The notes under the pieces: model-generated
Told to the model about the DNA's origin: nothing
Databases searched by the model: none
Seen by the model: only the letters and a program-made list of their open reading frames with translations
Position numbers and translations under genes: made by a program
Assembly (NCBI GenBank): GCA_012522805.1
Contig: JAAYJS010000018.1
Location: forward strand, 62,001 to 126,000
Source: Eubacteriaceae bacterium
GTDB lineage: Bacteria; Bacillota; Clostridia; Eubacteriales; Eubacteriaceae
Length of the DNA: 64,000 nt
Direction: 5' to 3'
Shown: one piece after another, positions 54,384-63,276 of the stretch
How positions within the stretch are numbered: position 1 is the stretch's first letter
How the letters are laid out: every line of letters starts with the position of its first letter

Positions 54384-55031
54384 ATGAAAGAAAGTATTAC
54401 CCGTTCCATGGAAGGACTGCACGAACAGAGAACTTTGGAGCTTGTAAAAATAGCGGCTTATAAAGGTTTTCATCCTATGGAAATTTTGGAATGGTTGGAA
54501 GCGGGGATGGAAAAAGTCGGATATTTGTATGAAATAAGTGAGTATTTTATAGCAGATTTAATTTTTGCCGGTATCATCTTTCAAGAAGCATTGGATCTTG
54601 AGGAATTTCAAGCGCTTTACCAAGAAGAGGAAAATCAACGGGAAGGGAAGGGTAAAATTCTGACCGCATCGATTAAGACCGATTTTCACAACATCGGAAA
54701 AAGACTCTTCGGTTCATTTTCTTCTGCTGCGGGCTTTGATGTGATGGATATCGGAGAAGATGTCGAAGCTTCTGAAATCGTAGAAATGGTTAGGGAATAC
54801 AATCCGGATATCGTCGGTTTGAGTGGTATGCATACGTCTTCTTTGAATGAAATGAAGTTGGCAGTGGAAGCGCTAAAAAAAGCAGGCCTGAGAGATCAAG
54901 TGAAGATCATCATCGGTGGTGGTTGCATCACCGACGATGTCAGTTATGATTTTGTTGGAGCGGATTATGCCACAAAAAATATCGCAAAAGCAGTTCGAGT
55001 TTGTGAGAAATGGATGGTGGAGAAAACATAA
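54384..55031 (+). CDS. Corrinoid protein (B12-binding methyl carrier)
   Basis: The 215-residue protein has the layout of methyltransferase corrinoid proteins: a helical cap (about 1-85; KAAYKGFHPMEI-like) and a Rossmann cobalamin domain with TDFHNIGKRLFGS, which holds the DxHxxG cobalt-ligand motif, and IVGLSGMHTSS then IIIGGG. It would carry a methyl group between a methyltransferase and an acceptor. No methyltransferase is adjacent. It overlaps the start of a GntR regulator by one base. The ATG follows AAAGGAGG. Confidence 0.88.
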   Translation: MKESITRSMEGLHEQRTLELVKIAAYKGFHPMEILEWLEAGMEKVGYLYEISEYFIADLIFAGIIFQEALDLEEFQALYQEEENQREGKGKILTASIKTDFHNIGKRLFGSFSSAAGFDVMDIGEDVEASEIVEMVREYNPDIVGLSGMHTSSLNEMKLAVEALKKAGLRDQVKIIIGGGCITDDVSYDFVGADYATKNIAKAVRVCEKWMVEKT

Positions 55032-55738
55032 TGGGTGCACCTGAATATATTAAAATTGTACAACATATCAAAGATAGAATTATCAAACAGGATTTAAACC
55101 CCGGGGATATTATCCCATCAGAGAATCTCTTATGCGAGCAATTCAATGTGAGCCGTATGACCGTGCGCAAGAGTTTGGCAGTATTGGTCAACGATGGCTA
55201 TATCTATTCTGTTCCCGGAAAGGGCAATTACGTCAACGAGCCCAATGTCAACGAGTATATTTTATACTACGACGAGATGATTCCCGATCCCGACGATGCA
55301 GGTTGTAAGGTCCATTTGTTGGAAGTCGACGTGGAATTGCCTTCCTATGAAGTGGGTTATAATTTGCACATTCCCAAAACTAAACATGTGGTGGTGATCA
55401 AACGCGTTTTTCTAAAAGAATCTTTCCCCATTGCGTATGATATCAAATACATGCCCTATTACCGTGGAATACCCATCGTAGAAAAGGAAATCTCTTACTC
55501 GACGTTCCCTGAGATGGTTGCACAGCGCAAATCACCCTTTGCCATGATCAAGAAACTAAAAATACGCTCCACTTTGGCAGATGGAGAAATCAGCACACAT
55601 TTAGAAGTGCCCATCGGTTCTCCTTTACTTGTGATCGAAGAACTCCTTTTGGATACCCAAGAGCTGCCCATCGGTTGGGGGGTTATTTACTTGCCCGGAG
55701 AAAGTGCGGCATTGGATGCCATGGCCAGCTTCGAATAA
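55031..55738 (+). CDS. GntR family regulator with UTRA domain
   Basis: The 235 residues have an N-terminal winged helix (LNPGDIIPSENLLCEQFNVS then RMTVRKSLAVLVNDGYI and the PGKGNYV wing) and a UTRA ligand domain (about 85-230) with VVVIKRVFLKESFPIAYDI and PIGSPLLVIEELL. Start and corrinoid stop overlap as TAATG, so the two are translated together. The ligand is unknown; the link with a corrinoid protein suggests a methylated compound or a corrinoid. Confidence 0.92.
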   Translation: MGAPEYIKIVQHIKDRIIKQDLNPGDIIPSENLLCEQFNVSRMTVRKSLAVLVNDGYIYSVPGKGNYVNEPNVNEYILYYDEMIPDPDDAGCKVHLLEVDVELPSYEVGYNLHIPKTKHVVVIKRVFLKESFPIAYDIKYMPYYRGIPIVEKEISYSTFPEMVAQRKSPFAMIKKLKIRSTLADGEISTHLEVPIGSPLLVIEELLLDTQELPIGWGVIYLPGESAALDAMASFE

Positions 55739-55857
55739 AACGCCCAAAGACAGCCCGATATAACACCTATAAAAAACGGTTATAATATTGATAAAAATTG
55801 GATATCATTCTATAATCATACATATGTGAAAACAATTGTTCGAGAATGAGGTGCGTC

Positions 55858-57093
55858 ATGGCTGGGTTAATCAACCGCATCGGTTTCAAAAACGTAAAGT
55901 CCGAAGAAAAGAACGATGATGCCATTGTTAATCTTGTGGACTATATTTTAAACCAAGCTATTGATCAACGCGCCTCCGATATTCATGTAGAAACATATAA
56001 GGATGGAGAGGTCCGGATACGGTTGCGTATCGACGGACTGCTCCGTCCTTTTTTGTTGCCATCAATTGAAAACTACAAGGGTATTATCACGCGAATCAAG
56101 GTTTTATCGGGTATCAACATTGCGGAACAGCGCCTCCCCCAGGATGGTTCTTTTCATCATCGCTATCAAGACAAAGTTGTGGACTGCCGGGTTTCTACGA
56201 TGCCCACATTACATGGCGAAAAGATGGTGCTGCGCATCCTGGATTCATCTTTTTTCCTCAAGGAAGTGGGACGTCTGGGATTGACTGAGATCCAAGAAAG
56301 AAACATTCGCCATCTCATGCAAAAAACGAATGGCATGCTTTTGTTCGTCGGCCCTACGGGATGCGGCAAAAGTACTTCCATGTACTCCTTATTGCAGGAA
56401 CGCAATGATACTGGGGTCAACATCATGACCATTGAAGATCCGGTGGAGTTGGATGTAGACGGATTAAACCAAATCCAAACCAACGAGAAAATCAATTTGA
56501 CTTTTTATACCGGACTGCGTTCGATTTTACGCCAAGATCCCGATATCATCATGATTGGAGAAATACGCGATGAAGAAACCGCCTTTACAGCCGTCAGAGC
56601 CGCTATGACCGGACACTTGGTGTTGTCCTCCTTACATACGATGGACTCCTTGTCCACCATCAACCGATTGAAGGACATGGGTGTGCCGACCTATATGTTG
56701 GCGGCGGCTTTAAACGGTGTTGTCTCCCAGCGTCTCATGCGGTCCGTCTGCCCCCATTGTAGGCGTGTTTACCCCTCCGGAGAGTGGGAACTCTCGGCAC
56801 TGGGAATTGCCTTGGGTAGTACTTTGGTAGAGGGAGAGGGTTGCGAGCGTTGCGAAGGACTCGGCTATTACGAACGTTTCGGCGTTTACGAAGTCCTAGT
56901 GATGGACGATTCTTTGAGAAGAGGCATCCACGACGGGGTCTCTTCAGAAACATTGGCTGCCATTGCAAAAAAATCCGGATTTCGCCCTTTGTCCCAACAG
57001 GTGAAGGATGCCATACTGCGGGGGAAAACCACCGCACAGGAAGGGGTGAAGCTGCTCAATGCCGTCTATAGCGATGCCCATGTATTGGGGTAA
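55858..57093 (+). CDS. comGA: ComGA-like pseudopilus assembly ATPase
   Basis: It is a GspE/PilB-type secretion ATPase that lacks the usual N-terminal domain, so its 411 residues fit ComGA. It has Walker A GPTGCGKSTS, the Asp box IMTIEDPVE, Walker B DPDIIMIGEIRDEE, the His box GHLVLSSLHTMDS, and a zinc motif CPHCRRV...CERCEG. It is the first of seven genes in comG order. The ATG behind GAGGTG was chosen over one at 55846. Confidence 0.87.
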   Translation: MAGLINRIGFKNVKSEEKNDDAIVNLVDYILNQAIDQRASDIHVETYKDGEVRIRLRIDGLLRPFLLPSIENYKGIITRIKVLSGINIAEQRLPQDGSFHHRYQDKVVDCRVSTMPTLHGEKMVLRILDSSFFLKEVGRLGLTEIQERNIRHLMQKTNGMLLFVGPTGCGKSTSMYSLLQERNDTGVNIMTIEDPVELDVDGLNQIQTNEKINLTFYTGLRSILRQDPDIIMIGEIRDEETAFTAVRAAMTGHLVLSSLHTMDSLSTINRLKDMGVPTYMLAAALNGVVSQRLMRSVCPHCRRVYPSGEWELSALGIALGSTLVEGEGCERCEGLGYYERFGVYEVLVMDDSLRRGIHDGVSSETLAAIAKKSGFRPLSQQVKDAILRGKTTAQEGVKLLNAVYSDAHVLG

Positions 57094-58132
57094 GGTCAAT
57101 GCCAAGGGTTTGAGTTTGTTTTGTCACCAATTGGCCTTGGTTTTAAAAGCAGGTATCCCTTTGGTTACCGGGTTGCGTTTAATTGCCGAGGAAATGTCAG
57201 ACAAGCGACTCAAAAAAACGGTGATGGCTCTCGCCGATAGGGTCTCTTCAGGGGAAAGCCTGGGTGAGGGTATGATCGAGCACCCCGATTGTTTTCCGGA
57301 AATGCTGGTCGCAATGGTTCGGGTAGGTGAAATCAGCGGTTCTTTGGAAACCATATTGTCCGACATGGGTCACTACTACGAAGCCCAATGGAAGCGCCAT
57401 CAAGATAGGGTGGCGGCCTTAACCTATCCCGCTATTGTGGTTCTGGTTGCTCTCGGTGTCTTGGTATTCTTGCTTTTATACGTATTACCTACTTTTTCCG
57501 GCATATTTGATTCTATGGAGGTGGACATCCCCCAAGGTACTCAAAGGCTCATGGATTTTTCAGCGTGGATGTCCCACAATTGGCTATTTTTATTGGGTGG
57601 TTTTGCTATTCTAGTTATCCTTCTAAACTTAGCCTTGCGCATCAAGCCCATCGCCTATGGCAAAGATGCCCTGATTTTAAAAATACCGGTGCTGGGTCGC
57701 ATTTTGATGATGGACGACGGCATCCGTATCGCTCATTCTTTATCGATGATGTATCGCAATGGCGTTCATATTTTGGTGTCCATGGGGATCTTGAAAAACA
57801 CCGTATGCAATCGGTATTTGGCAGAGGGTTTGGCCCAAGTCGATAAAAAATTACAGGAAGGGATGCCCTTATCCGCCGGGTTTGAAGCTTCGGGGGTTTT
57901 TCCCGACAGCTTTTATCAAATGTTTAAAATCGGGGAAGAAACCGGTGCCCTAGATAAAAGTTTGGATTATCTCTACGAATATTACCATCAGGAGATGACC
58001 AGACGGTTGGAGGGTTTGTCCAACATCATTGAACCGGTGGTAATCTTAATAGTGGGATTGATGGTGTTAACCATCATCCTATCCGTACTCAATCCGATAT
58101 TGGCTTTATATTCAAATTACGCAAACTTTTGA
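57059..58132 (+). CDS. comGB: ComGB/PilC-like inner membrane platform protein
   Basis: The 357-residue protein is a GspF/PilC-type platform with two repeats, each with a membrane helix pair; FCHQLALVLKAGIPLVTGL and the second repeat HSLSMMYRNGVHILVS mark the family, as does FKIGEETGALDKSLDYL. The start is uncertain because it overlaps comGA; ATG codons at 57074 and 57080 are alternatives. It anchors the pseudopilus. Confidence 0.87.
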   Translation: MPSIAMPMYWGKVNAKGLSLFCHQLALVLKAGIPLVTGLRLIAEEMSDKRLKKTVMALADRVSSGESLGEGMIEHPDCFPEMLVAMVRVGEISGSLETILSDMGHYYEAQWKRHQDRVAALTYPAIVVLVALGVLVFLLLYVLPTFSGIFDSMEVDIPQGTQRLMDFSAWMSHNWLFLLGGFAILVILLNLALRIKPIAYGKDALILKIPVLGRILMMDDGIRIAHSLSMMYRNGVHILVSMGILKNTVCNRYLAEGLAQVDKKLQEGMPLSAGFEASGVFPDSFYQMFKIGEETGALDKSLDYLYEYYHQEMTRRLEGLSNIIEPVVILIVGLMVLTIILSVLNPILALYSNYANF

Positions 58133-58140
58133 GGTGAAGA

Positions 58141-58509
58141 ATGGATCAGACGTTGACAACGAGACGAAAAAATGAAGGTGGTTTTACCTTAGTAGAAATG
58201 TTGATTGTGCTTGCCATCATGGCTATTTTAATCGGCTTGGCCATACCGGTTTTTAAAAACGTCTTGGATCAATCCAAGATGAAAGCCGACAAAAGTACCG
58301 CCGGTATGTTGGAGTCCACCTTAGAGGTTTATTATACCGACGAGGGATCCTACCCCGGTGGCGACTTTGACGACATGGTGCGCGAACTCAACGCCAAGGG
58401 GTACATCAAAAATAGTGAGATCAAACCTCAAGATCAAAATGGCCGTTTTGTCTACGACAGTACCAATGGAAACATCGCTTACACCAACGCCAATGAAAAG
58501 AGCGATTAA
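58141..58509 (+). CDS. comGC: ComGC-like major pseudopilin
   Basis: The 122-residue prepilin has the leader RRKNEGG followed by FTLVEMLIVLAIMAILIGLAIP, with the prepilin peptidase cut after glycine and the glutamate at +5. The mature part is short with YYTDEGSYPGGDFDD. By order and size it is the major pseudopilin. It follows comGB by eight bases. Confidence 0.85.
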   Translation: MDQTLTTRRKNEGGFTLVEMLIVLAIMAILIGLAIPVFKNVLDQSKMKADKSTAGMLESTLEVYYTDEGSYPGGDFDDMVRELNAKGYIKNSEIKPQDQNGRFVYDSTNGNIAYTNANEKSD

Positions 58510-58963
58510 CCCCAAAGGCGACAGCGGCTACACCTTAATAGAAATCATTGTAACCCTCGGGCTGCTTTCGGTGATCATGTTCGGGGTGGTGGGAGTGGGG
58601 TCTGCGATGCACCATCATATTGAAGAGCGTAAGTACAGAGCCGAGTGCAATCAACTCTTGGATCTTATTTTCGATTGTCGCAATCGCGCCATGATGAGTT
58701 CGCGAGAAGCGTGGATCACTTTTCATGGCGATAGAGTAATGGTGACGACTTACCATCTCCCGGCAGATCGCAATGAATCTCAGCGTACAGTCTTCGAAGT
58801 TTTGCGTTTAAAAGGGGATTACTACAATAAACGACTGATCTTTAATGAACGCGGGAATATTGCAAGCAGAGGCGGCGATCTGGATTTATTTTTAAGGGAA
58901 ACCTATAGGGACAGGTTGGTCATTCAATTGTACAGCGGGAGGATTTATATTGAAGGACGTTAA
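58493..58963 (+). CDS. comGD: ComGD-like minor pseudopilin
   Basis: It begins MKRAINPKGDSG and then YTLIEIIVTLGLLSVIMFG, with a prepilin cleavage site and glutamate +5. The 156 residues fit a GspH/ComGD-type minor pseudopilin. The start lies inside the end of comGC, a 17-base overlap. Confidence 0.75.
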   Translation: MKRAINPKGDSGYTLIEIIVTLGLLSVIMFGVVGVGSAMHHHIEERKYRAECNQLLDLIFDCRNRAMMSSREAWITFHGDRVMVTTYHLPADRNESQRTVFEVLRLKGDYYNKRLIFNERGNIASRGGDLDLFLRETYRDRLVIQLYSGRIYIEGR

Positions 58964-59333
58964 AGGGGAATTCGGCGCAACCTTAATCGAGAACGTCGTC
59001 GCCTTGGCGGTCATTGCCTTGGCTTCGGTGATGATGCTGACCCTATTCGGCATTGTTTTTTCCGGAAAAAACAACAACACACAACGGGCAGAGAACATCA
59101 TGCAAGCCCACTCCCTGATCGACGAGTTAACCAATGGCGCAGAAGGGTCCAATTCGGCCGATGCCGGTGCTGTCATGGGTGTTTGGCAGGGTATTTCCCA
59201 TCGTTATCCCCAGTGGGAGGTAGCGTTGGCGGAAACCGGAACACCGCGTTTATTGACTTATCGGCTTAAAACCAGCGTCGGTGAGAAGGAGGAGGCCTAT
59301 AGTGGAAAACTCTACATCTCGCCGTCGCCATAA
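58950..59333 (+). CDS. comGE: ComGE-like minor pseudopilin
   Basis: A TTG start seven bases after GGGAGG gives 127 residues with VKGEFG|ATLIENVVALAVIALASVMM, the prepilin leader and E+5. It overlaps comGD by 14 bases. Its place in the operon suggests ComGE/PilV. Confidence 0.72.
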   Translation: MKDVKGEFGATLIENVVALAVIALASVMMLTLFGIVFSGKNNNTQRAENIMQAHSLIDELTNGAEGSNSADAGAVMGVWQGISHRYPQWEVALAETGTPRLLTYRLKTSVGEKEEAYSGKLYISPSP

Positions 59334-59823
59334 CAAAAGGGATAGTGCCGGCCATACACTGCTGGAATTGTTGGTCTCTTTGGCGGTGGGTGCCCTTTTA
59401 CTGACCATTTTAGGCGGTATGGCCACTTCAACTCTGCGTATGGAGGAGAAGTTGAACGCTGAGGATAAAATACGGCAAAACAGCCGACGGGCTTACACCT
59501 ATTTTCAAAAACAAATCCTATCGGCGGATAAAGTGATTGTCCACGAGGGTCAGGTTTATATTCAAGACATGGATCCGGTTCATCTGTACTACAATCTCTA
59601 CACTTTAAATGCTGAGGGCGTGGTTTACCGCTTAAAATATCGAGAAAAATCCGAGGGTTTGATCAACATCGGGTCGGGACAAACCAGCCACCTCATCGAT
59701 GAGGTGGAAAATTTTGAATGTCAATTTTTACCGCCCAAAAGCATTGCACTGCGAATACAATTTACAGATGGTTACTTGCTGGAGGAGGTTTTCTACATAG
59801 GGGGTGAGGTCGATGAACGCTAA
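59302..59823 (+). CDS. comGF: ComGF-like minor pseudopilin
   Basis: A GTG after AAGGAGGAGG gives 173 residues: a basic leader RRRHNKRDSAG then HTLLELLVSLAVGALLLTIL, with E+5. The later part (KIRQNSRRAYTYFQKQI) resembles PilW/GspJ/ComGF proteins. It overlaps comGE by 32 bases. Confidence 0.75.
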   Translation: MENSTSRRRHNKRDSAGHTLLELLVSLAVGALLLTILGGMATSTLRMEEKLNAEDKIRQNSRRAYTYFQKQILSADKVIVHEGQVYIQDMDPVHLYYNLYTLNAEGVVYRLKYREKSEGLINIGSGQTSHLIDEVENFECQFLPPKSIALRIQFTDGYLLEEVFYIGGEVDER

Positions 59824-60409
59824 AGGAAAAGATCAAGGGGGTTACACCTTGCCCATGGCCTTAATCATCCTCTCTTTACTCTTTACCATTGCCGGCATAG
59901 CTGTGGCCGGCTTGGCACAACAATCCAAGGAAACCCGGTACTTTAAAGATTATCAAATTTTTTTATTGGATTGCAAAACGGCCATGGCGGAATGTGAAGC
60001 CATCGCCATGGCAGACCCCCAAGGGCTATTCTTTCCCCAAAGGGGCAACTTGCAAAACGCCAGCTATGCCTGTTATGTCGAGAAAACAGAAAGCACCGGT
60101 TACACCCTTCTCCTAGAGGTAAAGGGCGGTGCCTATGCACAAACTTACGAAGGGCAGGTGGTGCTGGAAATGCCGATGCCGGCAGAGAGAATCGGTTATT
60201 TTCAAAGCGTTGTTTATCTATCGGCACCGCCGGAGGAACAACCCCCTTTATTGGAAGAACCCCTCGAAGAAGAACCTCAAGAAAGCGACCTACCCGAGGG
60301 TCCGGATTCCCAAGAGCCTGAACCCCCGGAAGAGGAAATCCCTCCGGAGAAAATACCCTCGGAAGAACCCAAAATAAAAGTGTTGAAGGTTCTATGGTCG
60401 ATAAAATAA
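59813..60409 (+). CDS. ComGG-like pseudopilin with proline/glutamate-rich tail
   Basis: The 198 residues start with KDQGG then YTLPMALIILSLLFTIAGIAVAGLA; the +5 glutamate is missing, as in GspK/PilX/ComGG-type tip proteins. The last 60 residues are almost only proline, glutamate and aspartate (PPLLEEPLEEEPQESDLPEG), ending in a basic KIKVLKVLWSIK. It is the seventh gene of the operon and overlaps comGF by 11 bases. Confidence 0.72.
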   Translation: MNAKGKDQGGYTLPMALIILSLLFTIAGIAVAGLAQQSKETRYFKDYQIFLLDCKTAMAECEAIAMADPQGLFFPQRGNLQNASYACYVEKTESTGYTLLLEVKGGAYAQTYEGQVVLEMPMPAERIGYFQSVVYLSAPPEEQPPLLEEPLEEEPQESDLPEGPDSQEPEPPEEEIPPEKIPSEEPKIKVLKVLWSIK

Positions 60410-60488
60410 CACGTGTCCTCAAAAATCGTCTATGGTATAATCAATGCCAATCTTTTAAGATTAATAACTGTATTGACGGGGTATTTTT

Positions 60489-61748
60489 ATGATCATTAAA
60501 GATACTTTTGCCACCTGTATTCCGATTGCAGCAAAGAAAAAAAGCGATTTGTTCAGTGAATTAAAAATCGCCATTGCTCAAAAACCGGATTTCATTGAAT
60601 GGCGAAGAGATTATTACGAAGATAAAGTCAAGGATGAAATGGCTTTGTTAAGGCAAATAGACAATAGATTGGGTCCCATGGAACTGATCTACACCTATCG
60701 GCATCTATCCGAAGGTGGACAAAGTGCACCGGAGGAATCCGAGCGTAAGGCCTGTATCCTTCAAGCCATAGAATCCGGCGTACCGGCTTACATCGACATC
60801 GAATGGGCCGCCGGCCAAGAGACCTTGTCCGATTTAAAAAGGGCTGCCCAGAAAAAAAATGTCGGCATCATCGTCTCTTATCATAACTTTTCCGGATGTG
60901 AAAATGTCAAAAATTTGCAAAACAAATGGCAAGAGTTGGAAAAAAGCGCCGGAGATGTTCTTAAAATAGCTGTGAATCCCCATCATCCACATCAGGCGCA
61001 GCGTTTTTTTCAAGAAGCTCAAAGGTTTCAATACGATACGGCAAAACCTCTCATTGCCATCGCCATGGGAGAATTTGGAAAGGTTGGACGGGTGATACCG
61101 GAACTCTGCGGCTCTGCTTTGACCTTTGTCACTGCTAAAAAAGAGACGGCACCGGGACAATGGCAAATGGAAGCGCTGTTGGCCCAAAGACAAAGGATGG
61201 GTATGATCCCCGCAGAAAAAAGCATCGCCTTGATCGGCTTTATGGGAGTGGGGAAAACCACCATGAGTCGCAAATTGGCCAATAAAATGGGGCTACCCTA
61301 TGTGGATTTGGATAGAGAAATAGAATCCCGTATGGGCAAGACCATCAGCGAGGTGTTTGCGGAAGGGCGGGAAGACTATTTTAGAGAAATGGAACATCGG
61401 GTGTTGCGAGAAATGCTCGACGGCGAAAAGAAAATCATCTCCACCGGTGGGGGCACTGTTTCATCGGAACGCAACCGCAGATTGTTAAAATACAATAGTT
61501 ACGTCATCCACCTACAGGCTTCTCCTAAAACCATCCATCAACGAACCCGTCATAGAACGCACCGCCCCTTGCTGAATGTGCCGGACCCCATGTCCGTCAT
61601 TGTAAAGCTCTTGAAGGAAAGAAAAAACTTTTATGAGATTGCCCATTTAAAAATTCAAACCGATCGTCAACGAATGCAGGTCAACCTCCAAAGGATGGTG
61701 GACGGCTACCGGCGGTTTACAAAATACTGGGAAAGGCTTGCAAAATGA
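60489..61748 (+). CDS. AroD-AroK fusion: 3-dehydroquinate dehydratase (type I)-shikimate kinase
   Basis: The 419 residues hold two shikimate-pathway enzymes, steps three and five. Residues 1-235 form type I dehydroquinase: DFIEWRRDYYE, the catalytic histidine in VSYHNF, the Schiff-base lysine in DVLKIAVNP, and AMGEFGKVGRVIPELCGSALTF. Residues about 243-419 form shikimate kinase: Walker A GFMGVGKTT, DLDREIE, the GGGTV motif and the arginine lid HRTHRPLL. The join is about eight residues. It follows the comG-like operon by 80 bases. Confidence 0.92.
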   Translation: MIIKDTFATCIPIAAKKKSDLFSELKIAIAQKPDFIEWRRDYYEDKVKDEMALLRQIDNRLGPMELIYTYRHLSEGGQSAPEESERKACILQAIESGVPAYIDIEWAAGQETLSDLKRAAQKKNVGIIVSYHNFSGCENVKNLQNKWQELEKSAGDVLKIAVNPHHPHQAQRFFQEAQRFQYDTAKPLIAIAMGEFGKVGRVIPELCGSALTFVTAKKETAPGQWQMEALLAQRQRMGMIPAEKSIALIGFMGVGKTTMSRKLANKMGLPYVDLDREIESRMGKTISEVFAEGREDYFREMEHRVLREMLDGEKKIISTGGGTVSSERNRRLLKYNSYVIHLQASPKTIHQRTRHRTHRPLLNVPDPMSVIVKLLKERKNFYEIAHLKIQTDRQRMQVNLQRMVDGYRRFTKYWERLAK

Positions 61749-61780
61749 GTCTTTATGATGACTCATGGCAAGCCTTGATT
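61735..61780 (+). terminator. Terminator of the aroD-aroK gene
   Basis: GGCTTGC and ATGAGTC pair with GACTCAT and GCAAGCC, followed by TTGATTT. The stem starts inside the last codons of the gene. Confidence 0.75.
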
Positions 61781-61835
61781 TATAAGCGCACGGATTTGGT
61801 CGACTTTAAACTGTCAATAGGCGTTGAAGCGGGGA

Positions 61836-63098
61836 TCAGTTGTTGGTCGGTAAGGTTAGTTGATCGGCACGAATAGCCTTTAAATCCATCAAACCCATCT
61901 CCGGGTCACAGTGTAAGATCCCTCTTTGAATACAATGGTAACCGTATCGACGGCGCAGAGCATCGATGGTTTGATCCACTTTGATATTGCGTTCCCTCCT
62001 TTTTCGATCTGTAAAAAAGGAAACTTGGATGGGCTGGTTTGAGGGTAAAAGTTTCTCAGCTCGGAGCTGCAAAGAGCGGATGGGTCTTTGCCAATCGTAA
62101 ATTTGGTAAAAAAGCGCCATGGCCGCCTCGATCAATTCCGCGGTGATGTGGGTAGGGGAATTCAGGAGCCCTTGTTTAGAATGATGTAATAGGCCGTTGT
62201 CTCGAACGTCGATGGCCAGCCCACGACAGTAAAAGCCACTTTCTCGCAAACGCCTGCCCACGCTTTCCGCCAAGAGGGTAAAAACCAGGCGGACATCTTC
62301 GTCGTTGACCAAATCCCTTGGGGTGGTCATCCCGTTGCCGATACTTATGACCTCCCGTTCAATATTATTCAATTTCACATTAAAAGGACGTACAGGGCTA
62401 AAATCGAACCCGTTGGCATTGTGCCACAGCATCTCACCCACTTTTCCAAACTTTCTTTTCATAAAACCGATTGGTCATTGGGCCAACTCCCCAATGGTTT
62501 CTATCCCGTAGCGAAACAATTTTTTTTTAGTGGCTCGCCCAACATAAAGCAAACTGGAAGCAGGGCTATTCCAAACCAAATCCTTGTAATTGTCTCTTGT
62601 AATGATGGTGACAGCATCGGGCTTCTTATAATCGGATCCGAACTTGGCAAAAATTTTGTTGAAACTCACGCCGATGGAAACGGTTAAGCCGACTTCCTCC
62701 TTAATGGTTTGTCGCAAAGTTTCTGCAATGTCCATCCCGGAGCCAAATTGGTGTGTAGAACCGGTGACATCCAACCAAGCTTCATCCAATCCGAAGGGTT
62801 CTACAAAAGGCGTATAGCGGTAATAGATCTTGCGCACTTGGCGTGAGTATTCCGTGTACTTGGGGTAATCCGGCGGGAGCATCACCAAGTCGGGGCACTT
62901 GTCTCTGGCCTGCCACAAAGCTTCACCGGTGATGACGCCATAACCCTTGGCGATTTCATTTTTTGCTAAAATAATACCGTGTCTTTTTTCAGGATTACCT
63001 CCGACAGCAACCGGTACCTCCTGAAGGTCGGGACGATCTAAACAAGAAACGGCGGCGTAAAAGCCATTTAAGTCGCTGTGTAATATATGCCTATCCAT
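61836..63098 (-). pseudogene. Y-family DNA polymerase (UmuC/Pol IV type) with in-frame TGA
   Basis: Minus-strand frame starting after GGAGGAGAT. The first 207 codons give the polymerase core: HILHSDLNGFYAAVSCLD with the catalytic aspartate, FVEPFGLDEAWLDVTGS with the DE pair, and SIGVSFNKIFAKFGSD. A TGA at codon 208, in IGELAQ-x-PIGF, interrupts the thumb region. The same frame continues with KRKFGKVGEMLWHNANG and the whole little finger to GYHCIQRG. No frameshift exists. The gene is probably disabled or needs read-through. It diverges from an XRE-S24 repressor. Confidence 0.85.
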
Positions 63099-63124
63099 TT
63101 TATCTCCTCCACTCAAATAAATAG

Positions 63125-63240
63125 CCATAAAAGATACTTACAAAATCATTATAAGCCATAAAAGACTATAACTCAAGGATGTTAGAGAAATAATGGTCTT
63201 ATATGGTAAGTCAATGGGGACAAAATCGAGAAATAATGGT
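63125..63240. promoter_or_regulatory. Repeated operator-like motifs in divergent intergenic region
   Basis: GCCATAAAAGA occurs at 63124 and 63155, and an inverted related copy, ATGGTCTTATATGG, at 63193. GAGAAATAATGGT occurs twice, at 63185 and 63228, 43 bases apart. The repeated motif with two orientations suggests binding sites for the adjacent repressor, controlling both genes. Confidence 0.6.
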
Positions 63241-63276
63241 ATAATGAGACTAAATAAGAAAAATTGGGAGGGAACT

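Noticed and set aside
62475-62477. Selenocysteine at the TGA.
   Set aside because: The site is in the thumb of a polymerase, not a redox position, and no SECIS-like hairpin follows directly.
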